Assembly (NCBI GenBank): GCA_002440625.1
Contig: DJUV01000232.1
Location: 1-20,766, forward strand
From: Rhodobacteraceae bacterium UBA6273
Lineage (GTDB): Bacteria; Pseudomonadota; Alphaproteobacteria; Rhodobacterales; Rhodobacteraceae
Direction of reading: 5' to 3'
DNA length: 20,766 bases
Shown: piece after piece, positions 7,965 through 17,248 of the stretch
Layout: each line of letters opens with the position of its first letter
Position numbering within the stretch: the stretch's first letter is position 1
The notes under the pieces: generated by a model
What the model saw: only the letters and a program-made list of their open reading frames with translations
What the model was told of the DNA's origin: nothing
Databases searched by the model: none
Position numbers and translations under genes: made by a program

Positions 7965-10067
7965 ATGCCGAAAACAGCCGAAAGTCAGCGCCTTGCCAAC
8001 CGCTGGGACGACGCCAAGGCCAGGGCGATGAGCGAATCGGAAAAGCTCCTGTATCGCTCCAACCTTCTCGGTTCCGACAAGCGCATCACCAACTACGGTG
8101 GCGGCAATACCTCGGCCAAGGTGACGGAAAAGGACCCGCTGAGCGGCGAGGGCGTCGAGGTTCTCTGGGTCAAGGGATCGGGCGGCGATGTCGGTTCCAT
8201 CAGGATGGAGGGGTTCGCCACGCTCTACATGGACAAACTGCGTGCGCTGAAGGGTGTCTATCGCGGCGTGGCGTTCGAGGATGAGATGGTCGGCTACCTG
8301 CCGCACTGCACCTTCAACCTCAACCCGCGCGCCGCCTCGATCGACACGCCGCTTCATGCCTATGTGCCGAAAGTCCACGTCGATCACATGCACCCGGACG
8401 CGATCATCGCCATCGCGGCATCGCAGAATTCGAAGGCGCTGACGAAAGAGATTTTCGGCGATGAGATCGGCTGGCTGCCGTGGAAGCGGCCGGGCTACGA
8501 GCTGGGCCTGTGGCTGGAGGACTTCTGCAACAAGAACCCCGAGGCCAAGGGCGTTGTACTGGAGAGCCACGGGCTTTTCACCTGGGCCGATGATGCGAAG
8601 GACTGCTACGAGCTGACGCTGCGCGTGATCCAGCAGGCGATGGACTGGTTCGCCGAAAAGACCGCCGGTGTCGCGGCCTTTGGCGGCGCGGTCCACGAAA
8701 GCCTGCCGCCCGCCGACCGCCGCGCCGTCGCGGCGCGGCTGATGCCGGCGATCCGGGGCATGGTCTCGGGCCAGCAGCCGATGGTCGGGCATTTCGACGA
8801 TTCGGATGCGGTGCTGGAATTCGTGAATGCGCGCGACATGAAGCCGCTCGCGGCGCTCGGCACCTCTTGCCCCGATCACTTCCTGCGCACGAAAATCCGG
8901 CCGCTGGTGGTGGATTTCGACCCTGCGACTGCCGATGTGGACAAGACCCTGGCCGGCCTTGACGCCGCCGTGGCCGCCTACCGCGACGATTACGCCGCCT
9001 ATTATGAGCGCAGCAAGCATCCCGACAGCCCGGCGCTGCGCGATCCCAATGCTGTCGTCTACCTCGTCCCCGGCGTCGGCATGCTGACCTTCGCCAAGGA
9101 CAAGGCGACGGCGCGGATTTCGGGTGAGTTCTACATCAACGCTATCAACGTGATGCGCGGGGCGTCCTCGGTCAGCACCTATGTCGGCCTGCCGGAGCAG
9201 GAGGCGTTCGACATCGAATACTGGCTGCTCGAGGAGGCGAAACTGCAACGGATGCCGAAGCCGAAATCGCTTGCCGGCCGCGTGGCGCTTGTCACCGGCG
9301 GGGCGGGCGGCATCGGCTCGGCAACGGCGGAGCGGTACTTGGCCGAAGGCGCCTGCGTCATGCTCGCCGATATTGACGAAAAGGCGCTCGGCGAAGCCGG
9401 CGAAGCGCTGGCGAGGCAACACGGCAAGGACGTGGTGCGCACGGTCGCGATGAACGTGACGGACGAAAACGCGGTCGCCGCCGCCTTCGCCGGGGTAGCG
9501 ATGGAATTCGGCGGGCTCGACATCCTCGTGTCGAACGCTGGCATCGCGTCCTCGGCGCCGGTCGAGGAAACATCGCTCGCGCTCTGGAACCGCAACATGG
9601 ATATCCTCTCCACCGGCTATTTCCTTGTCAGCCGCGAGGCGTTCCGGCTGATGCGCGGGCAGAAGATGGGCGGCTCCCTTGTCTTCATCGCTTCGAAGAA
9701 CGGGCTTGCGGCCTCGCCCAACGCCTCGGCCTACTGTACGGCGAAGGCCTCGGAGATTCACTTGGCCCGCTGCCTTGCGCTGGAAGGGGCCGAGGCGGGC
9801 ATCCGGGTGAACGTGGTCAACCCCGACGCGGTGCTGCGCGGGTCGAAGATCTGGTCGGGCGAATGGCTCGACCAGCGCGCCTCGACCTACAAGACCGACA
9901 AGGACGGGCTGGAAGAGATGTACCGCCAGCGGTCAATGCTGAAGCGCTCGGTCTACCCTGAGGACATCGCTGAAGCAGCTTACTTCTTCGCCTCCGACAG
10001 GTCGGCGAAATCGACCGGCAACATATTGAACGTGGATGCGGGCAACGTGCAGGCATTCACGCGATAG
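7965..10067 (+). CDS. rhaD: Bifunctional rhamnulose-1-phosphate aldolase / L-lactaldehyde dehydrogenase (RhaD, also called RhaEW)
   Basis: A 700-residue fusion. The N-terminal half is a class II (zinc) aldolase: HVDHMH at 138-143 and the HGLF histidine at 202 are the expected metal ligands. It splits L-rhamnulose-1-phosphate into dihydroxyacetone phosphate and L-lactaldehyde. The C-terminal part is a short-chain dehydrogenase with TGGAGGIG (444-451), a catalytic Ser at 577 and YCTAK giving Tyr590 and Lys594. It most likely oxidises lactaldehyde to lactate with NAD. The frame is open from 7878, which lies in the operator. ATG 7965 follows GGGAGGA with 4-bp spacing and starts MPKTAESQRL, so it is preferred. 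It is the first gene of the plus-strand operon, 9 bp before rhaA. This fused architecture is known from alphaproteobacterial rhamnose clusters. Confidence 0.93.
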   Translation: MPKTAESQRLANRWDDAKARAMSESEKLLYRSNLLGSDKRITNYGGGNTSAKVTEKDPLSGEGVEVLWVKGSGGDVGSIRMEGFATLYMDKLRALKGVYRGVAFEDEMVGYLPHCTFNLNPRAASIDTPLHAYVPKVHVDHMHPDAIIAIAASQNSKALTKEIFGDEIGWLPWKRPGYELGLWLEDFCNKNPEAKGVVLESHGLFTWADDAKDCYELTLRVIQQAMDWFAEKTAGVAAFGGAVHESLPPADRRAVAARLMPAIRGMVSGQQPMVGHFDDSDAVLEFVNARDMKPLAALGTSCPDHFLRTKIRPLVVDFDPATADVDKTLAGLDAAVAAYRDDYAAYYERSKHPDSPALRDPNAVVYLVPGVGMLTFAKDKATARISGEFYINAINVMRGASSVSTYVGLPEQEAFDIEYWLLEEAKLQRMPKPKSLAGRVALVTGGAGGIGSATAERYLAEGACVMLADIDEKALGEAGEALARQHGKDVVRTVAMNVTDENAVAAAFAGVAMEFGGLDILVSNAGIASSAPVEETSLALWNRNMDILSTGYFLVSREAFRLMRGQKMGGSLVFIASKNGLAASPNASAYCTAKASEIHLARCLALEGAEAGIRVNVVNPDAVLRGSKIWSGEWLDQRASTYKTDKDGLEEMYRQRSMLKRSVYPEDIAEAAYFFASDRSAKSTGNILNVDAGNVQAFTR

Positions 10068-10076
10068 GGGCAGGAC

Positions 10077-11321
10077 ATGACAAAACGGTATGAGACGGCC
10101 AAGCAGGTCTTTGCGGACTGGGGCGTGGATGCGGAAGCGGCGCTGACGCGCCTCGCCAGGATCCCGATCTCGGTCCATTGCTGGCAGGGCGACGATGTCG
10201 GGGGCTTCGAGAAGAAGTCGGGCACTTCCGGCGGCGGCATTCAGGCGACCGGCAACCATCCGGGCCGGGCGCGGACGCCGGACGAGTTGCGCGCCGATCT
10301 GGAGTTTGCCTATGCCAACATCCCCGGCAAGCACCGGCTGAACCTTCACGCCTGCTATCTTGATACCGACGAAAACCCCGGCCGCGATGCCATCGAGTAC
10401 CGGCATTTCACCCGCTGGGTCGACTGGGCCAAGGACATCGGCATCGGCATCGACTTCAACCCGACCTTCTTCGCCCATGCCAGGGCCGACGACAACCTGA
10501 CGCTGAGCCACCCCGACAAGGGCATCCGCGACTTCTGGATCGAACACGGCCGCCGCTCGCGTGAGATCGCGGCAGGGATCGGCAAGGCGCTCGGCAGCCC
10601 GGCGGTGAACAACATCTGGGTGCCGGACGGCTATAAGGACACGCCGGTCGATCGGATGGCGGCGCGGCGGCGGCTGGAAGGCTCGCTCGACGCCATGCTG
10701 GCGCCGAAGCAGGACAAGGCGGCGATGCTTGATGCGGTGGAGTCGAAACTTTTCGGTATCGGGGTGGAGGCCTGCACCGTCGGCAGCCATGAATTCTATC
10801 TCGGCTATGCGATCCGCAAAAATACGCTCCTCTGCCTCGACATGGGCCATTTCCACCCGACCGAGAACATCGCCGACAAGCTTTCTTCGGTGGCGCTGTC
10901 GGTGGGCGAGATCCTCCTCCATGTCTCGCGCCCGATGCGCTGGGACAGCGACCACGTGGTCCTTTTGAACGACGACATCCACGCTATGGCGCAGGAGCTG
11001 GTCTTCGCCGATCTTCTGGGCCGCACCCACATCGGCCTCGATTTCTTCGACGCCACCATCAGCCGCACCGCCGCCTGGGTGATCGGTACGCGCAACATGC
11101 AAAAGGCGCTGCTGCGGGCGCTTCTCTTGCCGCAGGCGCGACTGAAGGCGGCAGAGGATCAGCTCGACTTCACCGGCCGGCTGCTCTGGACCGAAGAGGC
11201 GAAGGACTTGCCCTTTGCCGCCGTCTGGGACGAGTTCTGCGATAGGCAGGATGTGCCAACGGGTCAGCGGTTGATCGCATCACTTGAAGCCTATCAGGCC
11301 AAGGTCGCCGGGCGCGGCTGA
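10077..11321 (+). CDS. rhaA: L-rhamnose isomerase, E. coli RhaA type
   Basis: A 414-residue enzyme converting L-rhamnose to L-rhamnulose. It resembles E. coli RhaA along its whole length (RIPISVHCWQGDDVGGFE, GGIQATGNHPG, KKALLRALL-like end). From memory of the E. coli structure, all metal-site residues are kept with a constant offset of 12: Glu222, Asp255, His258, His282, Asp290, Asp292 and Asp322. Catalysis needs Mn or a similar metal, in the cytoplasm. The ATG lies 9 bp after the rhaD stop and follows GGGGCAGG, so the two genes form one operon. Rhizobial rhamnose clusters with this RhaD usually carry a different isomerase family (RhaI, Pseudomonas stutzeri type), so the partner here is unusual. 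A hairpin follows the stop. Confidence 0.95.
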   Translation: MTKRYETAKQVFADWGVDAEAALTRLARIPISVHCWQGDDVGGFEKKSGTSGGGIQATGNHPGRARTPDELRADLEFAYANIPGKHRLNLHACYLDTDENPGRDAIEYRHFTRWVDWAKDIGIGIDFNPTFFAHARADDNLTLSHPDKGIRDFWIEHGRRSREIAAGIGKALGSPAVNNIWVPDGYKDTPVDRMAARRRLEGSLDAMLAPKQDKAAMLDAVESKLFGIGVEACTVGSHEFYLGYAIRKNTLLCLDMGHFHPTENIADKLSSVALSVGEILLHVSRPMRWDSDHVVLLNDDIHAMAQELVFADLLGRTHIGLDFFDATISRTAAWVIGTRNMQKALLRALLLPQARLKAAEDQLDFTGRLLWTEEAKDLPFAAVWDEFCDRQDVPTGQRLIASLEAYQAKVAGRG

Positions 11322-11329
11322 CATCCGCT

Positions 11330-11344
11330 GCCCGGAAACCGGGC
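11330..11344 (+). terminator. Short hairpin after rhaA, possible weak terminator
   Basis: GCCCGG (11330-11335) pairs with CCGGGC (11339-11344) around an AAA loop, nine bases after the rhaA stop. The following sequence has only a broken pyrimidine stretch (ATTCTTCC, from 11354), not a clean U-run. It separates the rhamnose operon from the next, unrelated operon, which is where a terminator is expected. Confidence 0.4.
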
Positions 11345-11408
11345 GTCACGCCAATTCTTCCGCATAAACTGACATTCCTCGCATTTTGCTGCTGGCCTCG
11401 GCGCGCGT

Positions 11409-11427
11409 CCGCCCTAAACATGGGCGG
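11409..11427 (+). promoter_or_regulatory. Leader hairpin upstream of the transglutaminase-ligase operon
   Basis: CCGCCC (11409-11414) can pair with GGGCGG (11422-11427) around the loop TAAACAT. It ends 24 bases before the ATG at 11452, just upstream of the purine-rich GAGAGAG that is the only ribosome-binding site candidate. No convincing promoter hexamers are visible in the 130-bp gap between rhaA and this gene. A role in transcription or translation control is speculative. Confidence 0.3.
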
Positions 11428-11451
11428 GCGACCGACCGAGAGAGCACCCGA

Positions 11452-14400
11452 ATGGCGATCCACGCGAGCATCTACCACCTGACCCATTACAGCTATGACC
11501 GCCCGGTCATGCTCGGCCCCCAGATCATAAGGCTCAGGCCCGCGCCGCATTCGCGGACCCGCGTCATATCGCATTCCTTGAAGGTCAGCCCCGGCGGCCA
11601 TTTCGTGAACCACCAGCAGGACCCCTATGGCAACTGGCTCGCGCGGTTCGTCTTCCCCGAGCCGGTGAGGGAGCTGAAGATCGAGGTCGATCTTGTCGCC
11701 GACATGACCGTCTACAACCCCTTCGACTTCTTCGTCGAGGAAAGTGCCGAGCATTGGCCCTTCGACTATCCGCAGGACCTCAGCGAGGATCTGGTGATCT
11801 ACCGGACGCCGGAACCTCAAGGGCCGAAGCTGGCCGCGTTCATGGCCAAGGTGGACCGCGCCCACATCCGGACGATTGACATGCTGGTCGGCCTCAATTC
11901 CCGCATTTCGCAGGAAGTCGATTACACGATCCGCATGGAGCCGGGCGTGCAATCGCCGGAAGAGACGCTGACGAAGAAGTCCGGCTCCTGCCGGGATTCG
12001 AGCTGGCTTCTGGTGCAGGTGCTGCGCCACCTCGGCTTCGCGGCGCGCTTCGTCTCGGGCTACCTGATCCAGCTTGCGCCCGATCTGAAGTCGCTCGACG
12101 GCCCTTCGGGGACCGATCACGACTTCACCGACCTGCACGCATGGTGCGAGGTCTATATCCCCGGCGCCGGCTGGATCGGGCTTGATCCGACCTCGGGGCT
12201 TCTGACCGGCGAAAGCCACATCCCGCTGGCGGCGACCCCGCATTACCGCAACGCCGCGCCGATCTCGGGCGGGTTCACGGCGGCCGGCACGCCCGAAGTC
12301 AGCTTCGACTTCGACATGAAGGTGCGCCGGGTGGCGGAGCACCCGCGCATCACCAAGCCGTTTTCCGATGAGGCATGGGACCGGCTGAACGCCCTTGGCC
12401 GCAAGGTGGACAAGGCGCTGACCGATGGCGATGTGCGCCTGACGATGGGGGGCGAGCCGACCTTTGTCTCCATCGACGATTTCGAAAGCGAGGAATGGAA
12501 CACCGCAGCCGTCGGACCCGAAAAGCGCGCGCTGGCAGATGACCTGATCCGCCGTCTGCGCGACCGTTTCGCGCCGGGTGGATTCCTGCACTATGGTCAG
12601 GGCAAGTGGTATCCCGGCGAAAGCCTGCCGCGCTGGACCTTCTCGCTCTACTGGCGGCGCGACGGCAAGCCGGTCTGGCACGACGCGGCGCTGATCGCGG
12701 CGGAAGGTGCCGATACCGGCGCGGGCGAAACTGAGGCGGCGGCACTGGCGGGCGGCATCGCTGAGCGTCTTGGCATAGATGCGGATTTCGCCGTGCCGGT
12801 CTATGAGGACGCGGCGGAATGGATGCTGAAAGAGGGCAACCTGCCCGCCAACGTCACGCCCGAGGACAGCAAGCTCAAGAACCCCGAGGATCGCGCCCGC
12901 TTCGCCCGCGTCTTCGAGCGTGGCCTCGACAAGCCCACCGGCTATGTCCTGCCGATCCAGCGCTGGCAGGCCAAGGCCGAAGGCCACCGCTGGCGGTCGG
13001 AAAAATGGAAGGCCCGGCGTGGCAGGCTCTTCCTAATTCCCGGCGACAGCCCGGCGGGCTTCCGGCTGCCCTTGGGCGCGCTGCCCTGGGTGCCGCCGGC
13101 ACAGTATCCCTATCACTTCGTCACCGACCCTTCGGTTCCTCGCGGGCCTTTGCCGGATTTCCATGGCGAAGGCGAAGGGCTGGTGCCCGAGACGGATCGC
13201 ACCCGCACTCAGCCGGTCTCAGAGGCGCAATCCGCCGCGCCCGGACAGGAGATCGTCGAGCAGGAGCTGGACGCCATCGGTGGCGTCGTCCGCACCGCGA
13301 TTTCGGTCGAACCGCGCGACGGGCGGCTTTGCGTCTTCATGCCGCCGACCGAAGACCTTGAGGATTACCTTGAACTGATCGCCGCCGCCGAAGGCAGCGC
13401 CAAGGCGCTGGGCCTTGCCATCCATATCGAAGGCTATGCCCCACCAAACGACCCGCGCCTGAACGTGATCCGCGTCGCCCCCGATCCCGGCGTGATCGAG
13501 GTCAACATCCACCCGGCCCACAGCTGGGCGGATTGCGTCGCCACCACCGAGACGATCTACGAAGAAGCGCGGCAGTCGCGGCTTGGCGCCGACAAGTTCA
13601 TGATCGACGGCCGCCACACCGGCACCGGTGGCGGCAACCATGTCGTCGTCGGCGGCGGCACGCTGCTCGACAGTCCGTTCCTCAGGCGGCCCGACCTTCT
13701 CAAGTCGCTGATCCTCATCTGGCAGCGCCACCCCGCGCTCAGCTACCTCTTCTCCGGCCTTTTCATCGGCCCGACCTCACAGGCCCCGCGGATCGATGAG
13801 GCGCGGCACGACACGCTTTACGAGCTTGAGATCGCGCTGTCGCAACTGAAGCCGCCCGCTGAGGGGCAGGTGCCGCCGCCCTGGCTGGTAGACCGGCTTT
13901 TGCGGAACATGCTGACCGATGTCACCGGCAACACCCACCGGGCGGAGATCTGCATCGACAAGCTTTTCTCGCCCGATGGCCCGACCGGGCGGCTGGGTCT
14001 GGTGGAATTCCGTGGCTTCGAGATGCCGCCCCATCCGCGCATGAGCCTTGCGCAGCAGCTTCTCCTCCGCGCCATCATCGCGCGGTGCTGGCAAAGCCCG
14101 GTCGAGGGCCGCCCGGTGCGCTGGGGCACGGTGCTCCATGACCGCTTCATGCTGCCGCACTACCTTTGGGAAGACCTCCGCGACCTTCTCTCCGACCTTG
14201 GCCGCCACGACTTCGACTTTGATCCGGTCTGGTTCGAGGCGCAGGCCGAGTTCCGCTTTCCCTTCTGCGGCCAGATCGAGGCGGAGGGCGTGCATCTGGA
14301 AATCCGGCAGGCGCTCGAGCCCTGGCATGTGCTTGGCGAAGCCGGCGCCATCGGCGGCACGGTGCGCTACACCGACAGTTCGGTCGAGCGCTTGCAGGTC

Positions 14401-14808
14401 AAGCTGACGACGCTGCATCAGGACCGTTACCGCGTGATGTGCAACCGCCGCCCGGTGCCGCTGGCGCGGACCCAGACCTCGGGCGTTTCGGTCGCCGGGG
14501 TCCGCTACAAGGCCTGGCAGCCGGGCGAGGCGCTGCATCCGACGCTGCCGGTCAACGCGCCCCTGACATTCGACATCTATGACGACTGGACAGGCCGCGC
14601 CCTTGCCGGCTGCGTCTACCATGTCGCCCACCCCGGCGGGCGCAACTACGACACCTTCCCGGTCAACGGCAATGAGGCCGAGGCGCGGCGTCTCGCCCGG
14701 TTCGAAGCCAATGGCCACGTCCCCGGCGCTTACCGGCCTGAACCGGAAACGCCGCACCCGGAATTTCCCCTGACACTTGACCTCAGACGGCCGGTGGGCC
14801 TCCACTAG
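11452..14808 (+). CDS. Transglutaminase-like / DUF2126 (COG4196) fusion, predicted circularly permuted glutamine-synthetase-like amidoligase
   Basis: A 1118-residue protein. Residues about 3-85 form the bacterial transglutaminase N-terminal region. A transglutaminase/cysteine-protease core follows with the full triad Cys180 (GSCRDSS), His229 (LHAWCEV) and Asp245 (GLDPTSG). From about residue 330 ([15 protein letters not shown]) to the end is DUF2126. Notable motifs there are the glycine-rich [13 protein letters not shown] (724-736), which recalls the nucleotide/metal site of glutamine synthetases, and EFRGFEMPP with Glu852, Arg854 and Glu857. Published comparative genomics predicts this domain to be a permuted GS-like ligase. 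The ORF could start at 11386, but ATG 11452 ([16 protein letters not shown]) matches the usual domain start. There is no signal peptide. It is the first gene of a three-gene operon. Biochemical function is unproven. Confidence 0.85.
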   Translation: MAIHASIYHLTHYSYDRPVMLGPQIIRLRPAPHSRTRVISHSLKVSPGGHFVNHQQDPYGNWLARFVFPEPVRELKIEVDLVADMTVYNPFDFFVEESAEHWPFDYPQDLSEDLVIYRTPEPQGPKLAAFMAKVDRAHIRTIDMLVGLNSRISQEVDYTIRMEPGVQSPEETLTKKSGSCRDSSWLLVQVLRHLGFAARFVSGYLIQLAPDLKSLDGPSGTDHDFTDLHAWCEVYIPGAGWIGLDPTSGLLTGESHIPLAATPHYRNAAPISGGFTAAGTPEVSFDFDMKVRRVAEHPRITKPFSDEAWDRLNALGRKVDKALTDGDVRLTMGGEPTFVSIDDFESEEWNTAAVGPEKRALADDLIRRLRDRFAPGGFLHYGQGKWYPGESLPRWTFSLYWRRDGKPVWHDAALIAAEGADTGAGETEAAALAGGIAERLGIDADFAVPVYEDAAEWMLKEGNLPANVTPEDSKLKNPEDRARFARVFERGLDKPTGYVLPIQRWQAKAEGHRWRSEKWKARRGRLFLIPGDSPAGFRLPLGALPWVPPAQYPYHFVTDPSVPRGPLPDFHGEGEGLVPETDRTRTQPVSEAQSAAPGQEIVEQELDAIGGVVRTAISVEPRDGRLCVFMPPTEDLEDYLELIAAAEGSAKALGLAIHIEGYAPPNDPRLNVIRVAPDPGVIEVNIHPAHSWADCVATTETIYEEARQSRLGADKFMIDGRHTGTGGGNHVVVGGGTLLDSPFLRRPDLLKSLILIWQRHPALSYLFSGLFIGPTSQAPRIDEARHDTLYELEIALSQLKPPAEGQVPPPWLVDRLLRNMLTDVTGNTHRAEICIDKLFSPDGPTGRLGLVEFRGFEMPPHPRMSLAQQLLLRAIIARCWQSPVEGRPVRWGTVLHDRFMLPHYLWEDLRDLLSDLGRHDFDFDPVWFEAQAEFRFPFCGQIEAEGVHLEIRQALEPWHVLGEAGAIGGTVRYTDSSVERLQVKLTTLHQDRYRVMCNRRPVPLARTQTSGVSVAGVRYKAWQPGEALHPTLPVNAPLTFDIYDDWTGRALAGCVYHVAHPGGRNYDTFPVNGNEAEARRLARFEANGHVPGAYRPEPETPHPEFPLTLDLRRPVGLH

Positions 14809-14826
14809 CGCTGTCCGAGGAGGCCG

Positions 14827-17244
14827 ATGCAACAGCGCAATCCCACCCTTGCCGAAGATCCCCGGCTGCGGGCCTACCGGCCCGCGCCCGGCGTCGCCGA
14901 CGAGCTTTTCGACGCTGAAGGCAGGCTGAGGCCGGTATGGCAGCCCTTCGTCGACCAGTTCCTCGGCCTTTCCCCCGATGACATCGCGGCCCGGTTCGAA
15001 CGCGGCGACCAGTATCTGCGCGAGGCCGGGGTCTATTTCCGGCGCTATTCCAGCGAACCGATGCAGGAACGGGAATGGCCGCTCAGCCATGTTCCCGTGA
15101 TCCTCGGCGGCGGCGAATGGGAGACGATCTGTGAAGGTCTTGCCGAGCGCGCCGACCTTCTCGACGCGATCCTCGCCGATCTTTACGGGCCGGGGCGGCT
15201 GGTGGCCGACGGGCATCTGCCCGCCGAACTTGTCGCCGGCAATCCGCAATGGCTGAGGCCGATGGTCGGGGTGGAGCCGCGCGGCGGGCATTACCTCCAC
15301 TACATCGCCTTCGAGATCGGACGTTCGCCGGACGGGTCGTGGTTCGTCCTTGGTGACCGCACCCAGGCGCCCTCGGGCGCGGGCTTCGCGCTGGAAAACC
15401 GGATGGCGACAAGCCGCGTGTTTCCCGAGGTCTTCTCGGGCGAGCATATCCACCGCCTCGCCGGGTTCTTCCGCGATTTCCGCAGCGCGATCGAGGGGCT
15501 TGCCGGGCGCCACAACGGGCTGCCGCGCCGGGCCGGCATCCTGACGCCGGGACCGGCGAACGACGCCTATTACGAACACACCTACATCGCCCGCTACCTC
15601 GGCATCCCGCTGCTTGAGGGCGAGGATCTTCTGGTGCAGGACGGCACCGCGATGATCCGCACCATCGAGGGGCCGCAGCCGCTGGGCGTCCTCTGGCGGC
15701 GCATCGACGCCGGTTTCGCCGACCCCCTGGAGCTTGACCCCGGCTCGCAGATCGGCACGCCGGGGCTGATGGAGGCGGTAAGGCTGGGCAACCTTGCCAT
15801 GGTCAATGCGCTCGGGTCCGGGATTCTCGAAACCCGCGCCATGCTCGCCTTCGTGCCGCGCATCGCCGAGGTTCTGACCGGCAGGCCTCTGAAACTTCCG
15901 AACATCGCCACCTGGTGGTGCGGTGCCAGGGCCGAGCGCGACTATGTGCGCCAGAATGCCCGCCGCATGATGATCGGTCCGGCCCTTGCCGTCGATCTGC
16001 CCTTTGACGCCAATGCCGCCACCGCGCTTGGCGGCAAGTTCCGCGACAATGCCGACCGCCCGATTGCCGAATGGCTTGACCGGGAGGGCGCGCATCTCGT
16101 CGGGCAGGAGGCCGTCACGCTCTCCACCACGCCAAGCTGGCGCGCGACCGAGGCGGGCGGAACGCTCCGGCCAAGGCCGATGACGGTCAGGGTCTTTGCT
16201 GCGCGGACGCGCCACGGCTGGTCCTTCATGCCGGGCGGCTATGCACGGATCGGGGCCGAGGCGGACGCGACCGCACTTGGGATGCAGCGGGGCGGCATGG
16301 TCGCCGATGTCTGGATCGTGTCGGAACGGCCCGTTCCGCAAGTGAGCCTCGTCGCGCCGCCGAAGGTGGAATTCCGCCGCGAGTCGCAAGGGACGCTGCC
16401 CGCCCGCGCCGCCGACAACCTCTACTGGCTTGGCCGCTATGTAGAGCGTTGCGAGGACGCGATGCGGCTGATCCGGGCCTATCACCTCAGGCTTGCGGCG
16501 TCCGAGCGGCGGGACGGGCCGCTTCTCGTGCAGCTTGAAAGCTTCCTCGACGGGCGCGGCATCAACGTCGACGAAGTGGTTCCCGCCGTACTCCTCGACC
16601 GGATCACCGCCGCCCGCAGCTGCGCCGCCAAGATCAGGGACCGCTTTTCCACCGATGGCTGGCTGGCGCTTTACGACCTGCAGAAAACGGCGCGCGGGAT
16701 GACCGAAACAGCGCGTCCCGGCGACGATGCCGCTCGCGCCATGGGGGTGCTTCTCCGCAAGATTACCGGCTTTTCCGGTCTTGTGCACGAGAACATGTAC
16801 CGCTCTTCGGGCTGGCGCTTCCTGTCGGCGGGCCGGGCGCTTGAGCGGGCGGATTTCCTCGCCTCGCTCCTTTCGGCCTTCACCGACCCCGAGGCGCCCT
16901 ACGGCTCGCTCGACCTCGCCGTCGAGGTGGCCGACAGCGTCATAACCCACCAACGCCGCTACCGGATCGAAACCAGCCGCGACACGGTGGTCGATCTTCT
17001 CGCCATCGACGACCACAACCCGCGCGCGATCCTCTTTCAGATGAACGAGCTTCGGGGCCTCGCGCAGGGCTTGCCGCATGCGCGGGTCGACGGCAGCCCT
17101 GCTGCACTCCTTAGGGCGATCCTGCCGGTTTGTACCCGGTTCGAGGTCGCGGCCCCCTCGGACCTGACCCTTGCCTCGTTCGAAGAGGTGCGGGACGATC
17201 TTTACCGGATATCCGACCTCCTCACGCAGACATATCTCAGGTGA
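14827..17244 (+). CDS. Circularly permuted ATP-grasp (type 2) fused to an alpha-E (DUF403) domain
   Basis: An 805-residue fusion. The N-terminal part (to about 510) is the COG2308 ATP-grasp family: TQAPSGAGFALENR at 179-192, LTPGPANDAYYEH, VLWRRID at 288-294, and GSGILETRAMLAF before LPNIATWWCG. ATP-grasp enzymes activate a carboxylate as acyl phosphate and join it to an amine. From about residue 523 (LPARAADNLYWLGRYVERCEDAMRL, 524-548, opening motif of alpha-E) to the end is the all-helical COG2307 domain, of unknown role. In many genomes these are two separate genes. The ATG follows a strong GAGGAGG and lies 18 bp after the previous stop; the next gene starts 4 bp after its stop. Likely role, inferred from context: amide or peptide bond formation together with the DUF2126 ligase. 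Confidence 0.9.
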   Translation: MQQRNPTLAEDPRLRAYRPAPGVADELFDAEGRLRPVWQPFVDQFLGLSPDDIAARFERGDQYLREAGVYFRRYSSEPMQEREWPLSHVPVILGGGEWETICEGLAERADLLDAILADLYGPGRLVADGHLPAELVAGNPQWLRPMVGVEPRGGHYLHYIAFEIGRSPDGSWFVLGDRTQAPSGAGFALENRMATSRVFPEVFSGEHIHRLAGFFRDFRSAIEGLAGRHNGLPRRAGILTPGPANDAYYEHTYIARYLGIPLLEGEDLLVQDGTAMIRTIEGPQPLGVLWRRIDAGFADPLELDPGSQIGTPGLMEAVRLGNLAMVNALGSGILETRAMLAFVPRIAEVLTGRPLKLPNIATWWCGARAERDYVRQNARRMMIGPALAVDLPFDANAATALGGKFRDNADRPIAEWLDREGAHLVGQEAVTLSTTPSWRATEAGGTLRPRPMTVRVFAARTRHGWSFMPGGYARIGAEADATALGMQRGGMVADVWIVSERPVPQVSLVAPPKVEFRRESQGTLPARAADNLYWLGRYVERCEDAMRLIRAYHLRLAASERRDGPLLVQLESFLDGRGINVDEVVPAVLLDRITAARSCAAKIRDRFSTDGWLALYDLQKTARGMTETARPGDDAARAMGVLLRKITGFSGLVHENMYRSSGWRFLSAGRALERADFLASLLSAFTDPEAPYGSLDLAVEVADSVITHQRRYRIETSRDTVVDLLAIDDHNPRAILFQMNELRGLAQGLPHARVDGSPAALLRAILPVCTRFEVAAPSDLTLASFEEVRDDLYRISDLLTQTYLR

Positions 17245-17248
17245 GGCG

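Noticed and set aside
7827..9761. A 644-codon minus-strand frame opposite rhaD
   Set aside because: It overlaps the operator and the whole of rhaD, has no domain, and shows the same Arg/His-rich shadow composition.
9933..11102. A 389-codon minus-strand frame opposite rhaA
   Set aside because: RhaA on the plus strand is unambiguous with all metal ligands; the antisense product has no domain.
11380..11425. TTGCTG and CTAAAC as a promoter for the ligase operon
   Set aside because: The spacing is about 22 bp and neither hexamer is good; not reported as a promoter.
11170..12987. A 605-codon minus-strand frame opposite rhaA and the first ligase gene
   Set aside because: It crosses the boundary of two well-supported genes and has no recognisable motif.
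13777..17079. An 1100-codon open frame on the minus strand opposite the DUF2126 and ATP-grasp genes
   Set aside because: Its composition (rich in Arg, Gly, Ala, His, Pro) and lack of any recognisable domain mark it as a mirror of two real genes in GC-rich DNA. Stop codons are rare in this antisense phase.
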